Below are positions 36,501 to 47,482 of a stretch of DNA of 64,000 bases, piece after piece. A program made the position numbers and the translations under genes. The DNA comes from Heliocidaris tuberculata (Eukaryota; Echinodermata; Echinoidea; Camarodonta; Echinometridae): the NCBI GenBank assembly GCA_025618425.1, contig CM046845.1, forward strand, positions 35,948,961 through 36,012,960, written 5' to 3'. A model generated the notes under the pieces. The model saw only the letters and a list, made by a program, of their open reading frames with translations, searched no databases and was not told where the DNA came from. The number at the start of each line of letters is the position of its first letter. Position 1 is the first letter of the stretch.

Positions 36501-37505
36501 ATTCAGATGAAAGAGCAGAAAATTCTACACAAAAAAGGCTCGTATAGCTCAAACGTTTTAACGGTCGTTTTCAGGCCGAAAATGGCTTTCAAAGTTTAAA
36601 TTGCCCATTTTGCCATAGACACACACGTTATAGGTATTATAGGTTAATTTTACTTTTGTCAAAACGAGCTTTCCTTTTTCCACCCACTTTTTGTTACCAT
36701 GAAATCTCAAAATCGGCTGAGTCCAATTTCTTCAAATTTTCGTCAGTCATCAGCCCCTATAAGATCAAGCTCGGGCATCTTTTTCAAGCTCATCAGGTCA
36801 TCGTGACGTCATGCAGGCACCACTTTGTGAAAATCAACTCATGGTCATATCTTCCTAACGGAAAGTCATTTCTCGATCATATTTGGCATGATTAAAGCTA
36901 AAATCAATCCGGTCAATTTCAGAAAAATAGACGCGCGCGGACGTACGCGTCCGCGCGTCAGTGCGCCCGCAACAGAGAAAAATGCCACCCCCGATAACTC
37001 CCAAACGAGGAGGTCAATCTTTTTCAATCTTCCCATAGTCATCACATCTGCACCAAATATCATGCACACAAAAAATCACATTCATACCTCAATTCGTTTT
37101 TTTTTTATAATTCATTTTTTCCTTTTTTACCCCCCCCCCTCTTTTTTACGGGGCAATAACTCAAAAACGAAACCATGAATCTTTTTCAAATTCAGCACAG
37201 TAATGAGGACTGATAAGAAGAATTGACGGTGAAAATCTGAGGTTCATGACGACATTATGACGTCATCTAGGCTTCATTTAGTGATTTTGGGGTGAAAAAT
37301 ACCCTTGTCGGACCTTGAACGGGGCCTCTAACTTCAGTTTGCGGGGTGCTAGAGACTTGGGACTTGATTCAGATGAAAGAGCAGAAAATTCTACACAAAA
37401 AAGGCTCGTATAGCTCAAACGTTTTAACGGTCGTTTTCAGGCCGAAAATGGCTTTCAAAGTTTAAATTGCCCATTTTGCCATAGACACACACGTTATAGG
37501 TATTA
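30566..37505 (+). repeat. 868-bp unit (B), eight tandem copies
   Basis: Units start at 30566, 31435, 32304, 33171, 34040, 34909, 35776 and 36641, so the lengths are 865-869 bp. The copies are almost identical; differences are mostly in a T run and a C run (for example 31022-31082) and a few single bases. The recurring 79-, 67- and 97-codon ORFs just mirror the repeat and run on both strands; I do not regard them as genes. Confidence 0.95.
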
Positions 37506-38785
37506 TTAGGTGGTCTGTCGAAGACAGAACACCTATTAATTTCGTCAGAATTTTCTTTATTATTATTTATTTATTTTTATTTTTCCGGCACTTTCTTGTT
37601 ACCATGGAATCTCAAAATCGGCTCAGCCAATTTTTATCAAATTTTTGTCAAATATCAGGTCATATCAGATCAAGCTCGGGCATCTTTTTCAAGGTCATCA
37701 GGTCATCGTGACGTCATCCAGGCGCCATTTTGTGAAATCACATTATCGATCATATCTTCATAACGAGTCATCAAAAATGAACCATATTTGACACACATAA
37801 ACTTCAGGTCAAGGGTCAACATAAAATGTCAGTAAAATTTGCGCACGCATCATGACGCGCACGTACGCGCGCGTTAAAATTTAGAATTGCTCAAAATCAC
37901 TTTTTAATCAAAGGAGAGTATGGTTCAGGACATTTTAAGCATTTCAAAATTTTCCGTCCGTGCGCGTCCGCGCGCGCGTTATGCGCGTGCACAACTCGTA
38001 CAGAACGTAAAAACTCCGTTTTTTTTGCATGGTTTGTATTCCTGACACAATTCTTGACAATTTCCAACTATTTACAGTCATTCTCGACATTCCATAATGC
38101 CACACGCGCGCATCAAACTTTCAAATTCGTGCGCGCGTCAATGGGCAATATAATGTAAAAAGTGCTAAAAACATGCCTATCTAGAATCCGCCATAGCTCG
38201 TCAGAAAGCGTGGAGACCCCCCATTTTTTTTACATTTTCTGAAAGCCTATGAGTTGTAGATTGCAATTCATGAAAAAAATTGGGGGGTCGAAGGATCAGA
38301 ACGTCGTCACATTTGCATATGAACTCAAAAATTCGATTTTTTAAAAATGACGTCATAATTTTTGTATTCATTTGACAATATTTCAGTAATAGATTGTCGA
38401 TTTTCTTCCAAATTTTGATATGTTGTAGCTGAGACAATTCTCTACAAGATCAGTTCCACGATTTTTCATTTTGACAAAGGCATCATGGCGTATTTTTGCG
38501 ATTAAAGGAGGCATGTCAATTTTTCTCAATTTGCGTGTATTCTCTATGGGAGATGACTTTTTCTCAAATCTTGATTCTACATTTCCGTCTTCTTTGAGCA
38601 GTATCTTTGTAATTTCTGCTCGATTTTCTTCCAAATTTTAATATGTTATAGCTGAGACTGTAAGCTTTCACAAGTGTGCTCTTTAATTTTTGATCAGATG
38701 TCGGGATCATGCCCATTTTTTAACTACAATATGTCATTTGAGAATCCCGTTTTTCGTCTACGTGTTATCTCTATTGGAAAACTTT

Positions 38786-38849
38786 TGGTCCATTGGTAAA
38801 GCATTTGCCTCCCATCCCGCCGACCCAGGTTCGAATCCCGGTGGGTCCA
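38786..38849 (+). pseudogene. tRNA-like pol III module, copy 6
   Basis: B box GGTTCGAATCC; CATCCCGCC as in copy 4, so copies 4 and 6 form a subgroup. Followed by T runs broken by GAA. Confidence 0.6.
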
Positions 38850-39697
38850 TTTTTTTTTTGAATTTTTTTTTTCTTTTTTTTGCCTCATATTTTACCATTT
38901 GCTTCGACTACTGTAACATATAAAATCACAAACAATGTAATAAACTGCCTAATTTTGCGTGTTATGTCTATTGGAAAGTAGTGTGCAGTAGTTTGTGTAC
39001 AATCTCATTCCCTGTCGTGTATTAAAGCTAAGGGGATAATCTCCCACATGTCCTGTAATATCAAATCGTCCAGTTCGTTATCCCGATTTCTCCAAATCGG
39101 CTCAGTCAATTTTCTTCATATTTTCGTCAGTCATCAGTCCTAATAAGGTCAAGTTCCCCCATCTTTTTCAAGGTCATCAGGTTATCGTGACGTCATCCAG
39201 GCGCCATTTTGTGAAAATCAACTTATGGTCATATCTTCATAACGAAATGTCATTTCTCTTTCATATTTGGCATGGTTAAGGTCACTGTCATTCCAGTCAA
39301 GGTCATTTCATTAAACGCGCGCGTACGCGTCCGTGCGCGCGTCCGTGTGCGCGTAAAATTTATAAATTCTTCAAATCCTCCTAAATTCATTTTGCACACG
39401 TTTTATGCCATTTCAAGCACTTTTAAAAAAATCGCCCATAAAATTGAACTTGAAGGGGCGCTATGCCACTTAGATTATCGTGGTGATTTTCATTATTTTT
39501 GTCATTATGATCATCATTATCAATATATCATTATCGTCATTGTCATCACTTCTATGACCATCTTATCATCATTGTCGCCAACATTATGATTATAATCTTG
39601 CAGAAATATTATCACATCTATTATCACATCTGACAAAGCAATTTGCCACAGTGACAGACCACCTAATTCGTCTTCAGTGACGAATTAAATTTCTAGT

Positions 39698-42600
39698 AGG
39701 TTAATTTTACTTTTGTCAAAACGAGCTTTCCTTTTTCCACCCACTTTTTGTTACCATGAAATCTCAAAATCGGCTGAGTCCAATTTCTTCAAATTTTCGT
39801 CAGTCATCAGCCCCTATAAGATCAAGCTCGGGCATCTTTTTCAAGCTCATCAGGTCATCGTGACGTCATGCAGGCACCACTTTGTGAAAATCAACTCATG
39901 GTCATATCTTCCTAACGGAAAGTCATTTCTCGATCATATTTGGCATGATTAAAGCTAAAATCAATCCGGTCAATTTCAGAAAAATAGACGCGCGCGGACG
40001 TACGCGTCCGCGCGTCAGTGCGCCCGCAACAGAGAAAAATGCCACCCCCGATAACTCCCAAACGAGGAGGTCAATCTTTTTCAATCTTCCCATAGTCATC
40101 ACATCTGCACCAAATATCATGCACACAAAAAATCACATTCATACCTCAATTCGTTTTTTTTTTATAATTCATTTTTTCCTTTTTTACCCCCCCCCCCCCT
40201 CTTTTTACGGGGGCAATAACTCAAAAACGAAACCATGAATCTTTTTCAAATTCAGCACAGTAATGAGGACTGATAAGAAGAATTGACGGTGAAAATCTGA
40301 GGTTCATGACGACATTATGACGTCATCTAGGCTTCATTTAGTGATTTTGGGGTGAAAAATACCCTTGTCGGACCTTGAACGGGGCCTCTAACTTCAGTTT
40401 GCGGGGTGCTAGAGACTTGGGACTTGATTCAGATGAAAGAGCAGAAAATTCTACACAAAAAAGGCTCGTATAGCTCAAACGTTTTAACGGTCGTTTTCAG
40501 GCCGAAAATGGCTTTCAAAGTTTAAATTGCCCATTTTGCCATAGACACACACGTTATAGGTATTATAGGTTAATTTTACTTTTGTCAAAACGAGCTTTCC
40601 TTTTTCCACCCACTTTTTGTTACCATGAAATCTCAAAATCGGCTGAGTCCAATTTCTTCAAATTTTCGTCAGTCATCAGCCCCTATAAGATCAAGCTCGG
40701 GCATCTTTTTCAAGCTCATCAGGTCATCGTGACGTCATGCAGGCACCACTTTGTGAAAATCAACTCATGGTCATATCTTCCTAACGGAAAGTCATTTCTC
40801 GATCATATTTGGCATGATTAAAGCTAAAATCAATCCGGTCAATTTCAGAAAAATAGACGCGCGCGGACGTACGCGTCCGCGCGTCAGTGCGCCCGCAACA
40901 GAGAAAAATGCCACCCCCGATAACTCCCAAACGAGGAGGTCAATCTTTTTCAATCTTCCCATAGTCATCACATCTGCACCAAATATCATGCACACAAAAA
41001 ATCACATTCATACCTCAATTCGTTTTTTTTTTATAATTCATTTTTTCCTTTTTTACCCCCCCCCTCTTTTTTACGGGGGCAATAACTCAAAAACGAAACC
41101 ATGAATCTTTTTCAAATTCAGCACAGTAATGAGGACTGATAAGAAGAATTGACGGTGAAAATCTGAGGTTCATGACGACATTATGACGTCATCTAGGCTT
41201 CATTTAGTGATTTTGGGGTGAAAAATACCCTTGTCGGACCTTGAACGGGGCCTCTAACTTCAGTTTGCGGGGTGCTAGAGACTTGGGACTTGATTCAGAT
41301 GAAAGAGCAGAAAATTCTACACAAAAAAGGCTCGTATAGCTCAAACGTTTTAACGGTCGTTTTCAGGCCGAAAATGGCTTTCAAAGTTTAAATTGCCCAT
41401 TTTGCCATAGACACACACGTTATAGGTATTATAGGTTAATTTTACTTTTGTCAAAACGAGCTTTCCTTTTTCCACCCACTTTTTGTTACCATGAAATCTC
41501 AAAATCGGCTGAGTCCAATTTCTTCAAATTTTCGTCAGTCATCAGCCCCTATAAGATCAAGCTCGGGCATCTTTTTCAAGCTCATCAGGTCATCGTGACG
41601 TCATGCAGGCACCACTTTGTGAAAATCAACTCATGGTCATATCTTCCTAACGGAAAGTCATTTCTCGATCATATTTGGCATGATTAAAGCTAAAATCAAT
41701 CCGGTCAATTTCAGAAAAATAGACGCGCGCGGACGTACGCGTCCGCGCGTCAGTGCGCCCGCAACAGAGAAAAATGCCACCCCCGATAACTCCCAAACGA
41801 GGAGGTCAATCTTTTTCAATCTTCCCATAGTCATCACATCTGCACCAAATATCATGCACACAAAAAATCACATTCATACCTCAATTCGTTTTTTTTTTAT
41901 AATTCATTTTTTCCTTTTTTACCCCCCCCCCCTCTTTTTTACGGGGGCAATAACTCAAAAACGAAACCATGAATCTTTTTCAAATTCAGCACAGTAATGA
42001 GGACTGATAAGAAGAATTGACGGTGAAAATCTGAGGTTCATGACGACATTATGACGTCATCTAGGCTTCATTTAGTGATTTTGGGGTGAAAAATACCCTT
42101 GTCGGACCTTGAACGGGGCCTCTAACTTCAGTTTGCGGGGTGCTAGAGACTTGGGACTTGATTCAGATGAAAGAGCAGAAAATTCTACACAAAAAAGGCT
42201 CGTATAGCTCAAACGTTTTAACGGTCGTTTTCAGGCCGAAAATGGCTTTCAAAGTTTAAATTGCCCATTTTGCCATAGACACACACGTTATAGGTATTAT
42301 AGGTTAATTTTACTTTTGTCAAAACGAGCTTTCCTTTTTCCACCCACTTTTTGTTACCATGAAATCTCAAAATCGGCTGAGTCCAATTTCTTCAAATTTT
42401 CGTCAGTCATCAGCCCCTATAAGATCAAGCTCGGGCATCTTTTTCAAGCTCATCAGGTCATCGTGACGTCATGCAGGCACCACTTTGTGAAAATCAACTC
42501 ATGGTCATATCTTCCTAACGGAAAGTCATTTCTCGATCATATTTGGCATGATTAAAGCTAAAATCAATCCGGTCAATTTCAGAAAAATAGACGCGCGCGG

Positions 42601-43168
42601 ACGTACGCGTCCGCGCGTCAGTGCGCCCGCAACAGAGAAAAATGCCACCCCCGATAACTCCCAAACGAGGAGGTCAATCTTTTTCAATCTTCCCATAGTC
42701 ATCACATCTGCACCAAATATCATGCACACAAAAAATCACATTCATACCTCAATTCGTTTTTTTTTTATAATTCATTTTTTCCTTTTTTACCCCCCCCCCC
42801 CTTTTTTTACGGGGGCAATAACTCAAAAACGAAACCATGAATCTTTTTCAAATTCAGCACAGTAATGAGGACTGATAAGAAGAATTGACGGTGAAAATCT
42901 GAGGTTCATGACGACATTATGACGTCATCTAGGCTTCATTTAGTGATTTTGGGGTGAAAAATACCCTTGTCGGACCTTGAACGGGGCCTCTAACTTCAGT
43001 TTGCGGGGTGCTAGAGACTTGGGACTTGATTCAGATGAAAGAGCAGAAAATTCTACACAAAAAAGGCTCGTATAGCTCAAACGTTTTAACGGTCGTTTTC
43101 AGGCCGAAAATGGCTTTCAAAGTTTAAATTGCCCATTTTGCCATAGACACACACGTTATAGGTATTAT
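39698..43168 (+). repeat. 868-bp unit (B), four tandem copies
   Basis: Units start at 39698, 40567, 41433 and 42301 (lengths 866-869) and are nearly identical to those at 30566-37505. A truncated fifth copy begins at 43169 inside the type C element. Confidence 0.95.
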
Positions 43169-44239
43169 AGGTTAATTTTACTTTTGTCAAAACGAGCTTT
43201 CCTTTTTCCACCCACTTTTTGTTACCATGAAATCTCAAAATCGGCTGAGTCCAATTTCTTCAAATTTTCGTCAGTCATCAGCCCCTATAAGATCAAGCTC
43301 GGGCATCTTTTTCAAGCTCATCAGGTCATCGTGACGTCATGCAGGCACCACTTTGTGAAAATCAACTCATGGTCATATCTTCCTAACGGAAAGTCATTTC
43401 TCGATCATATTTGGCATGATTAAAGCTAAAATCAATCCGGTCAATTTCAGAAAATTAGACGCGCGCGGACGTACGCGTCCGCGCGTCAGTGCGCCCGCAA
43501 CAGAGAAAAATGCCACCCCCGATAACTCCCAAACGAGGAGGTCAATCTTTTTCAATCTTCCCATAGTCATCACATCTGCACCAAATATCATGCACACAAA
43601 AAATCACATTCATACCTCAATTCGTTTTTTTTTTTTTTTTTTTTTTTTTTAAGTGTAGACGTCGTTTTCTTGTCCATCTTTTCCTTAATTTCTCGTCCAT
43701 CCTGCCTTCTACAACGAAACCAATGGCTGAAACTTCAAGGAAATGCCTGTCCATTTTACTTCCAATTTAAAATTTCTTCAAATTCTTGTATTTTTTCCTC
43801 CCATTGACAAATGAAAAAACGGAAAATCTCATACTAATTTACCGAAAACCACCCAACACCCCCCTTTTTTGCGGGGCTGATTACTTAAAAACGGAATATT
43901 GAATCTTTATGAAAGTTGGCACAGACATGAGGCTTGGTAGGACAATTATGCTGTGAAAATCACAAGGTCATGATGTCATTATAACTTTATCCAGGTGCCA
44001 TTTTCTGAAAATCGACTTATGGTCATGTATGGTCATGTATGTTCATAACGAAATGTCATTTCTCTTTCCTATTTCGGATGGTCAATATCACTGTTATCAC
44101 ATATATATGACCATCTTATCATTGTCGTCGACCCTATCATGATCACTATCTTGCCCAATCATCATCATATCTTACATAAGAATTTACCAGTTCAAGACAG
44201 ACCACCTAATTCGTCTTCAGTGACGAATTAAATTTCTAG
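39698..44239 (+). mobile_element. Composite rolling-circle element: four 868-bp units plus type C copy C2
   Basis: B units at 39698-43168 are followed by C2 (43169-44239), which switches from B to C sequence at the T run 43626-43650. C2 matches C1 closely in its 3' half. The final CTAG at 44239 marks the end of the whole array; sequence beyond is unrelated. Confidence 0.7.
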
Positions 44240-44240
44240 T

Positions 44241-44432
44241 ATATTTTTTTTTTTACGAAGTTGAATAGTTTTAATATGTATAAATTACTTATCTTGTCTG
44301 TGATTTTTTTCACCTTAGTACTTATATTTATATTTATATGTTTTTTAAAAATTGTAAACTCACACTGTTAGTCTTCGGACTTTTTGCTGAGTCTTTTTAA
44401 TAAAACCGAAATTGAATCTTGAATCTTGAATC
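44241..44432 (+). mobile_element. Non-LTR retrotransposon 3' end with TTGAATC tail
   Basis: AT-rich 3' UTR-like sequence with AATAAA at 44399-44404, ending in three tandem copies of a 7-bp unit (TTGAATC). Short tandem tails like this mark the 3' ends of CR1/L2/RTE-type non-LTR elements. It abuts the end of the rolling-circle array. No coding part is present. Confidence 0.5.
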
Positions 44433-45515
44433 TATATTGACAAAAATAATTATTTGTTTGACTGCTTGGAAACATTGACTTTGTATTACGCCCAGCAAAT
44501 TACATCATTAATTATTATTTTTTATTTATTAAATGCCTTGTCCAAGAGTATGGCCATACAAAAGGCATTTTTATCTGCAAAGTTGTCTCTTTATTTATTC
44601 ATTTATTTATTTATGCAAATATGCAGGATAACAAGATCAGTTGGAGTAGGCCTATTGTTTTACATCTTTTTAAAAAATGAGTATATCAACATCACAAGTG
44701 TTAAAAATGGGTACATTGAATAAAATAATAACAATAATAATAAACAAGAAGAATCAAAGGTAACACAGAAGTGTGATAAATATAAATAAGTAATAATTCA
44801 TTTTAAAGATGACAAGCATATATGACTTTGATTAAAAACCTATATTGATATCAAATACAATAAATAAAGGAAAAGTAAGATAAAAATAATGAGGGGTCCT
44901 ATTTCTTTCTTATTCTAGGTATAGTAATCAATCAATAAGTTAATAATTACCTGGTAGAATTTCCTCCTTGAAACGCGCATGCGCTGATAAATAGCCGAGG
45001 AGCTACAAATTTTGGGTCATAATTTTTAATCTTGTTGAGGCCGAGTTTTCTAGTCGGTGGAATGGCCAAATCGGCTACGAGTCGTAATGATGTCACAAAA
45101 ATCGTACGACTGCCTACGATTTGAAACTGATTTTTACCTTATTCCCTGTTGAAAGCTGACAGCTGACCAAAACCCTGTGTTTAGTATTCATATTACTTTT
45201 CAGAACCTGAATAGGGTAGATTTCATTTGTTAAAATGCCAGTATTTAATGCCAAAGGGATTTATTTCACAAATCGGATCGCAGACCGATCGTAGGGTGTG
45301 CGGTGACCCATACTTAGAGACAAAATAGACAGACTTAATATGACAGACTCGCTTACACCTTCATAAGGTTCGCATCAGATCGTTGGGTATCATCAAAAGT
45401 TTCTCAATTCATCTAGCAACAGATTGGCTGTTCAAAGTCTGTTTGACTCTATCTCACAAGTGCTTCTTCTGCCTTCATCTCCGTAAGTCAGTATACTATT
45501 AATACATGGTTGGGA
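44433..45515. other. Intergenic DNA, no gene recognised
   Basis: AT-rich with TTTA and AATA low complexity (44580-44615, 44720-44740). ORFs up to 89 codons look non-coding. Confidence 0.5.
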
Positions 45516-45638
45516 GTGCGTTAGTGCGATCCGGCAACACAAAGGTTTTTTATCGTGGTGTACTAATCCACGAGGCGTAGCCGAGTGTGTTAGGCACCAC
45601 GATAAAAACCTGCGTGTTGCCGGATCGCACTAACGCAC
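45516..45638. repeat. Long inverted repeat, ~44-bp arms
   Basis: Left arm 45516-45560 (starts GTGCGTTAGTGCGATCCGGC) and right arm 45595-45638 (ends with its reverse complement GCCGGATCGCACTAACGCAC) pair with few mismatches around a 34-base spacer. The terminal phrase GTGCGTTAGT recurs at 45725 and 45744. A second inverted pair, TTATAAAACGGGT (45661) and ACCCGTTTTATAA (45812-45824), lies just beyond. Probably nested MITEs. Confidence 0.75.
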
Positions 45639-45824
45639 GAACTCACAACATGACATAGTTTTATAAAACGGGTCTGCAATCTTAGTGTTTTCTTACAATC
45701 TGTGTGTTTGATCCGGATTAGCCGTGCGTTAGTCCCCTCGCCGTGCGTTAGTACTTTTTTTTGCACGGTCACATGGTGTTATTTGACCAATCAGGATGGC
45801 TACATTCTTGAACCCGTTTTATAA

Positions 45825-46836
45825 TGTTTATTATCGATATCTTTGTTATATTATATTGATGAAAATTACGTTCAGCTTCGTCATAGGCGTGCGTGGGAGA
45901 GAGGGGGGTGAAGCCCCCGAAAAAAAAACTTTTTACGTTCCGATATTCGGGCAACTATCACCTCATGTTAAATCTTGGGCAGCGAGGTGCCAAAATACCA
46001 TCACATTCGGGCAACGGGTGTAGTTTGATGACTAAATAACATTCTTCTCATATTGTCTTATTGTGCTCGCTTGCTTCGCTCGCTCGCAAAATGTAGAAAC
46101 TGGAAATTGATATTCGGGCAAGAGGCGTCAGCTCCCCAGTACACCTAGAATTAGCTTCAGCCACTTTTTTTTTTTTTTTTTTTTTTGGTGGGGGGGGGGG
46201 GGGTGGGGGGCTGTGAGGAAATAACATTGAAGGAATAGATTATCACGCGCGGAGCATCACGCGCATGGCAGAAGAATTAGCAGGGGCAGTGGCGGGTCCA
46301 TGATTCTGTAAAAGGAGGGGGCACAAAGTCAAAAAAATTATGACAAGCAAACAAAACCACCACATAAAAAAAAGTAAAAGAAAGGAGAAAATTTCAAAGT
46401 TTATTGATTTCCACATATGTCTTTTACAAGTTTTGTTTAATCAATACAAATCAAAATCAAGACAAGAACAAAATAATTATATACATAGACATAGATAATT
46501 TTGGAGAAAATATTTATAATTTATGAGGTTTTGATTGCTATTTGATGAATATTTACCTTCTAGTAGCTTCCTCACCTAGCTGAAATAAATATTTTGATAT
46601 AACTCAATCTCTCTCGCGGCACCCCGGTTAAAAAATGCTGCCTTAAGTGATGTTGCTCTGTGTAGCTCACGAGGGATGGGCTCATCGTCCGTCTGCCATA
46701 TATGTTGTGGATGTACATAAATGTGTATTTCTAGTGAGGGTAGCCTTTCGCATTATTTGCCTGTCTGTAGGGTTTCGAAGCTTTTTAAATGTACTATGAA
46801 GAGTGATGCTTGTAGTTTTAGGTTTCCATCTGCATT
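45825..46836. other. Intergenic DNA with interspersed repeat fragments
   Basis: 45935-46020 is the reverse complement of the repeat at 5885-5960. 46060-46130 shares GCTCGCTTCGCTCGCTCGC and GGCAAGAGGCGTCAGC with segments near 1000 and 6900. A T run then a G run lies at 46165-46210. No gene. Confidence 0.6.
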
Positions 46837-47129
46837 ATGACTCAATTTAATAGCAGCAAGCATATCCGACTCGCTTGGAACGACTGGACAGACGGCTACG
46901 ACTTTGGCAACGGGCCTGTCCACTCCTACCAGATTGACTATACGTGGACCAATAGTACTACTGGTTACTTGGATGAACCCAACATCATTACAAGGGACAG
47001 CACGGCTTTAACTTGCTCTCCGGCGACACTGAGTACAACTTCTACGTCAGCGTTAGACGTGAGGTCGAGGGTCAGGTAGTTGCCGGTTTGAGGAGTGTTC
47101 CGGTTAAAACCCGGACAAGCAGTACATAA
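46837..47129 (+). pseudogene. Fibronectin type III domain fragment, frameshifted
   Basis: Reading from 46837 gives a sequence with an FN3-like B-strand (IRLAWNDW), then VHSYQIDYTW. Near 47007 the domain continues in another frame as FNLLSGDTEYNFYVSVRRE, then GLRSVPVKTRTSST and a TAA at 47127-47129. LxxxTEYxFxVxVRRE is the conserved F-strand of FN3. The switch needs a one- or two-base indel, so this is a pseudogene exon or holds a sequencing error. The codons look protein-like, unlike the neighbourhood. The parent is probably a cell-surface receptor or adhesion protein; no adjoining domains are seen. AG at 46817-46818 could be a splice acceptor. Confidence 0.6.
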
Positions 47130-47149
47130 CATTATAATACAGTACTCTG

Positions 47150-47482
47150 TTTTTGCATTTATTTATTAAATTTTGTATTTGTATTTGTATTTGTATTTGT
47201 TTCTTTCATTTGTATTTACGTTACGCCATTGATTCATTGATATATAAGAACATGTTTACAGAATATAATCTATTTTTGTGTGGGTTCAAAGTGAAAATGG
47301 AAAAAAGGACACAGTTTTAAAGTAAAAATGGGCGTGGCCAATTGACTGCACACTACCACAATGTATCTTTTAATGCTAAAATTGCAGTCGTTCTTTCTGA
47401 TTTTATTTGATGAGACAATTTTATGTCACTTTTAATTACATGTATGTTAACATTTCCTTGGGACATATCCTTTTACACGTAT
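47150..47482. other. Low-complexity and unremarkable DNA
   Basis: TTTGTA repeat at 47170-47205; otherwise AT-rich without recognised features. Confidence 0.5.

Larger units (their letters stand above)
30566..39696 (+). mobile_element. Composite rolling-circle element: eight 868-bp units plus type A copy A7
   Basis: Eight head-to-tail B units (30566-37505) are followed by A7 (37508-39696), which ends in hairpin and CTAG. A7 is about as long as A1-A3 but has its own substitutions, for example around 38215-38300. Its tRNA-like module is at 38786-38849. Confidence 0.7.
15218..44239 (+). mobile_element. 29-kb head-to-tail array of Helitron/Helentron-like elements
   Basis: All units run in the same direction. 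Nine element ends share the same 3' structure: subterminal GACAGACCACCT or close variant, then the hairpin AATTCGTC-6 nt-GACGAATT, 10 bases, then CTAG. These fall at 17561, 19757, 22817, 24528, 25576, 29487, 30564, 39696 and 44239. Elements of one type begin AGGTGGTCTGTC, the inverted complement of the 3' subterminal motif. The next element starts within 1-9 bases after each CTAG. A 3' hairpin ~10 nt from a CTRR end is the hallmark of rolling-circle Helitrons; 5' and subterminal 3' inverted repeats plus internal tandem repeats are typical of Helentron-derived elements (HINEs). No Rep/helicase ORF is present. A satellite origin is the main alternative. Confidence 0.75.

Noticed and set aside
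30566..43652. Repeated 79-, 67- and 97-codon ORFs once per 868-bp unit
   Set aside because: They occur on both strands, overlap, have no family resemblance, and their conservation simply follows the near-identity of the whole unit including non-ORF parts.
15218..44239. CRISPR-like or centromeric satellite reading of the array
   Set aside because: Units are 0.9-2.2 kb with transposon-type ends, not short repeats with unique spacers. A centromeric role cannot be judged and is not needed to explain the structure.
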